NCBI RefSeq assembly: GCF_910592395.1
Contig: NC_088318.1
Location: 3,720,001-3,784,000, forward strand
Direction: 5' to 3'
DNA from: Lineus longissimus
Lineage: Eukaryota > Nemertea > Pilidiophora > Heteronemertea > Lineidae
DNA: 64,000 nt
The notes under the pieces are model-generated. The model was given only the letters and a program-made list of their open reading frames with translations. It made no database searches and was not told the origin of the DNA. This document shows positions 63,638 to 64,000 of this stretch, one piece after another. Every line of letters begins with the position of its first letter. Positions within the stretch are counted from its first letter, which is position 1. A program made the position numbers and the translations under genes.

Positions 63638-64000
63638 CAGCAGTACCAGCAGAAAGGAAAATTTGGGTGAAAGAAGTCGGCAAATCAAGACAATAGGTTA
63701 TTAGATGAACTTCCTCACTGGAAAAACAAACCAAATTCAATTTACCACCCCAGAGAGAGGTTGTGACCTTTGGAAACCCCACTATTCTGCTGTGGATGTG
63801 GTACAATCATATGACATAAACAATCATCATGATAGCCTAAAAGTTTCCTATATGATTGTAACTCTTGAGCTGCCAATTACCTGTTAATCAAACCATCATA
63901 AAAATATGGTCATGGTGGTGAAGTGATGATTACTGATGAAGTGGTATCCCTGCCGGTCCACTGCGTACGGAGTGTAATGAAGGGGCAGCATAAAATGACA
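63638..64000. other. Right-edge sequence with no recognised feature
   Basis: No exon with supporting splice sites or family resemblance was found in the last 360 bp. Confidence 0.5.

Overview
This window is animal nuclear DNA, most likely from a marine invertebrate. It holds intron-rich housekeeping genes with canonical GT-AG introns of about 0.2-9.5 kb, tRNA-derived SINEs, many palindromic MITE families and several minisatellites. The proteins are close to vertebrate orthologues, but the sequence alone does not fix the phylum. All multi-exon models below were built by hand from splice sites, reading phase and family resemblance.

Layout, left to right: (1) 2-12823 (+), the C-terminal 232 residues of an ER protein of the disulfide-isomerase superfamily: a thioredoxin domain with an atypical CX3C site, an ERp29-type helical domain and a C-terminal HDEL. 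Its second intron in the window (635-10187, 9.55 kb) contains three long single-exon ORFs: 1997-2803 (-), 3545-4486 (-) and 5626-7581 (+). It also contains a 45-bp minisatellite. (2) 13981-16114 (-), gamma-glutamylcyclotransferase (GGCT), tail to tail with the ER gene; their poly(A) signals lie about 30 bp apart. (3) 18776-28189 (+), a complete anoctamin-10/TMEM16K gene. (4) 28565-35500, gene-poor DNA: a near-identical 1,280-bp direct duplication, then a satellite block with GGTACC-rich units. (5) 35522-42974 (-), COG4, 17 coding exons. (6) 43715-60582 (+), SF3B3, 20 coding exons giving 1217 residues. COG4 and SF3B3 are head to head across about 0.7 kb, the arrangement also known in human. (7) 60583-64000, SF3B3 3' UTR and intergenic DNA, including a hAT-like element packed with ATTCGATT motifs.

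The genes belong to separate pathways (ER folding, glutathione turnover, ER lipid scrambling, Golgi tethering, pre-mRNA splicing). What links them is layout: a nested-gene intron, a convergent pair and a divergent pair.

The most unusual content is the trio of disordered, unrecognised intronless ORFs inside the ER-protein intron. One of them has RNA-polymerase-II-CTD-like Ser-Pro/Tyr repeats. Also unusual are repeat families that recur in several introns of SF3B3, and mobile-element ends that lie directly against splice acceptors.
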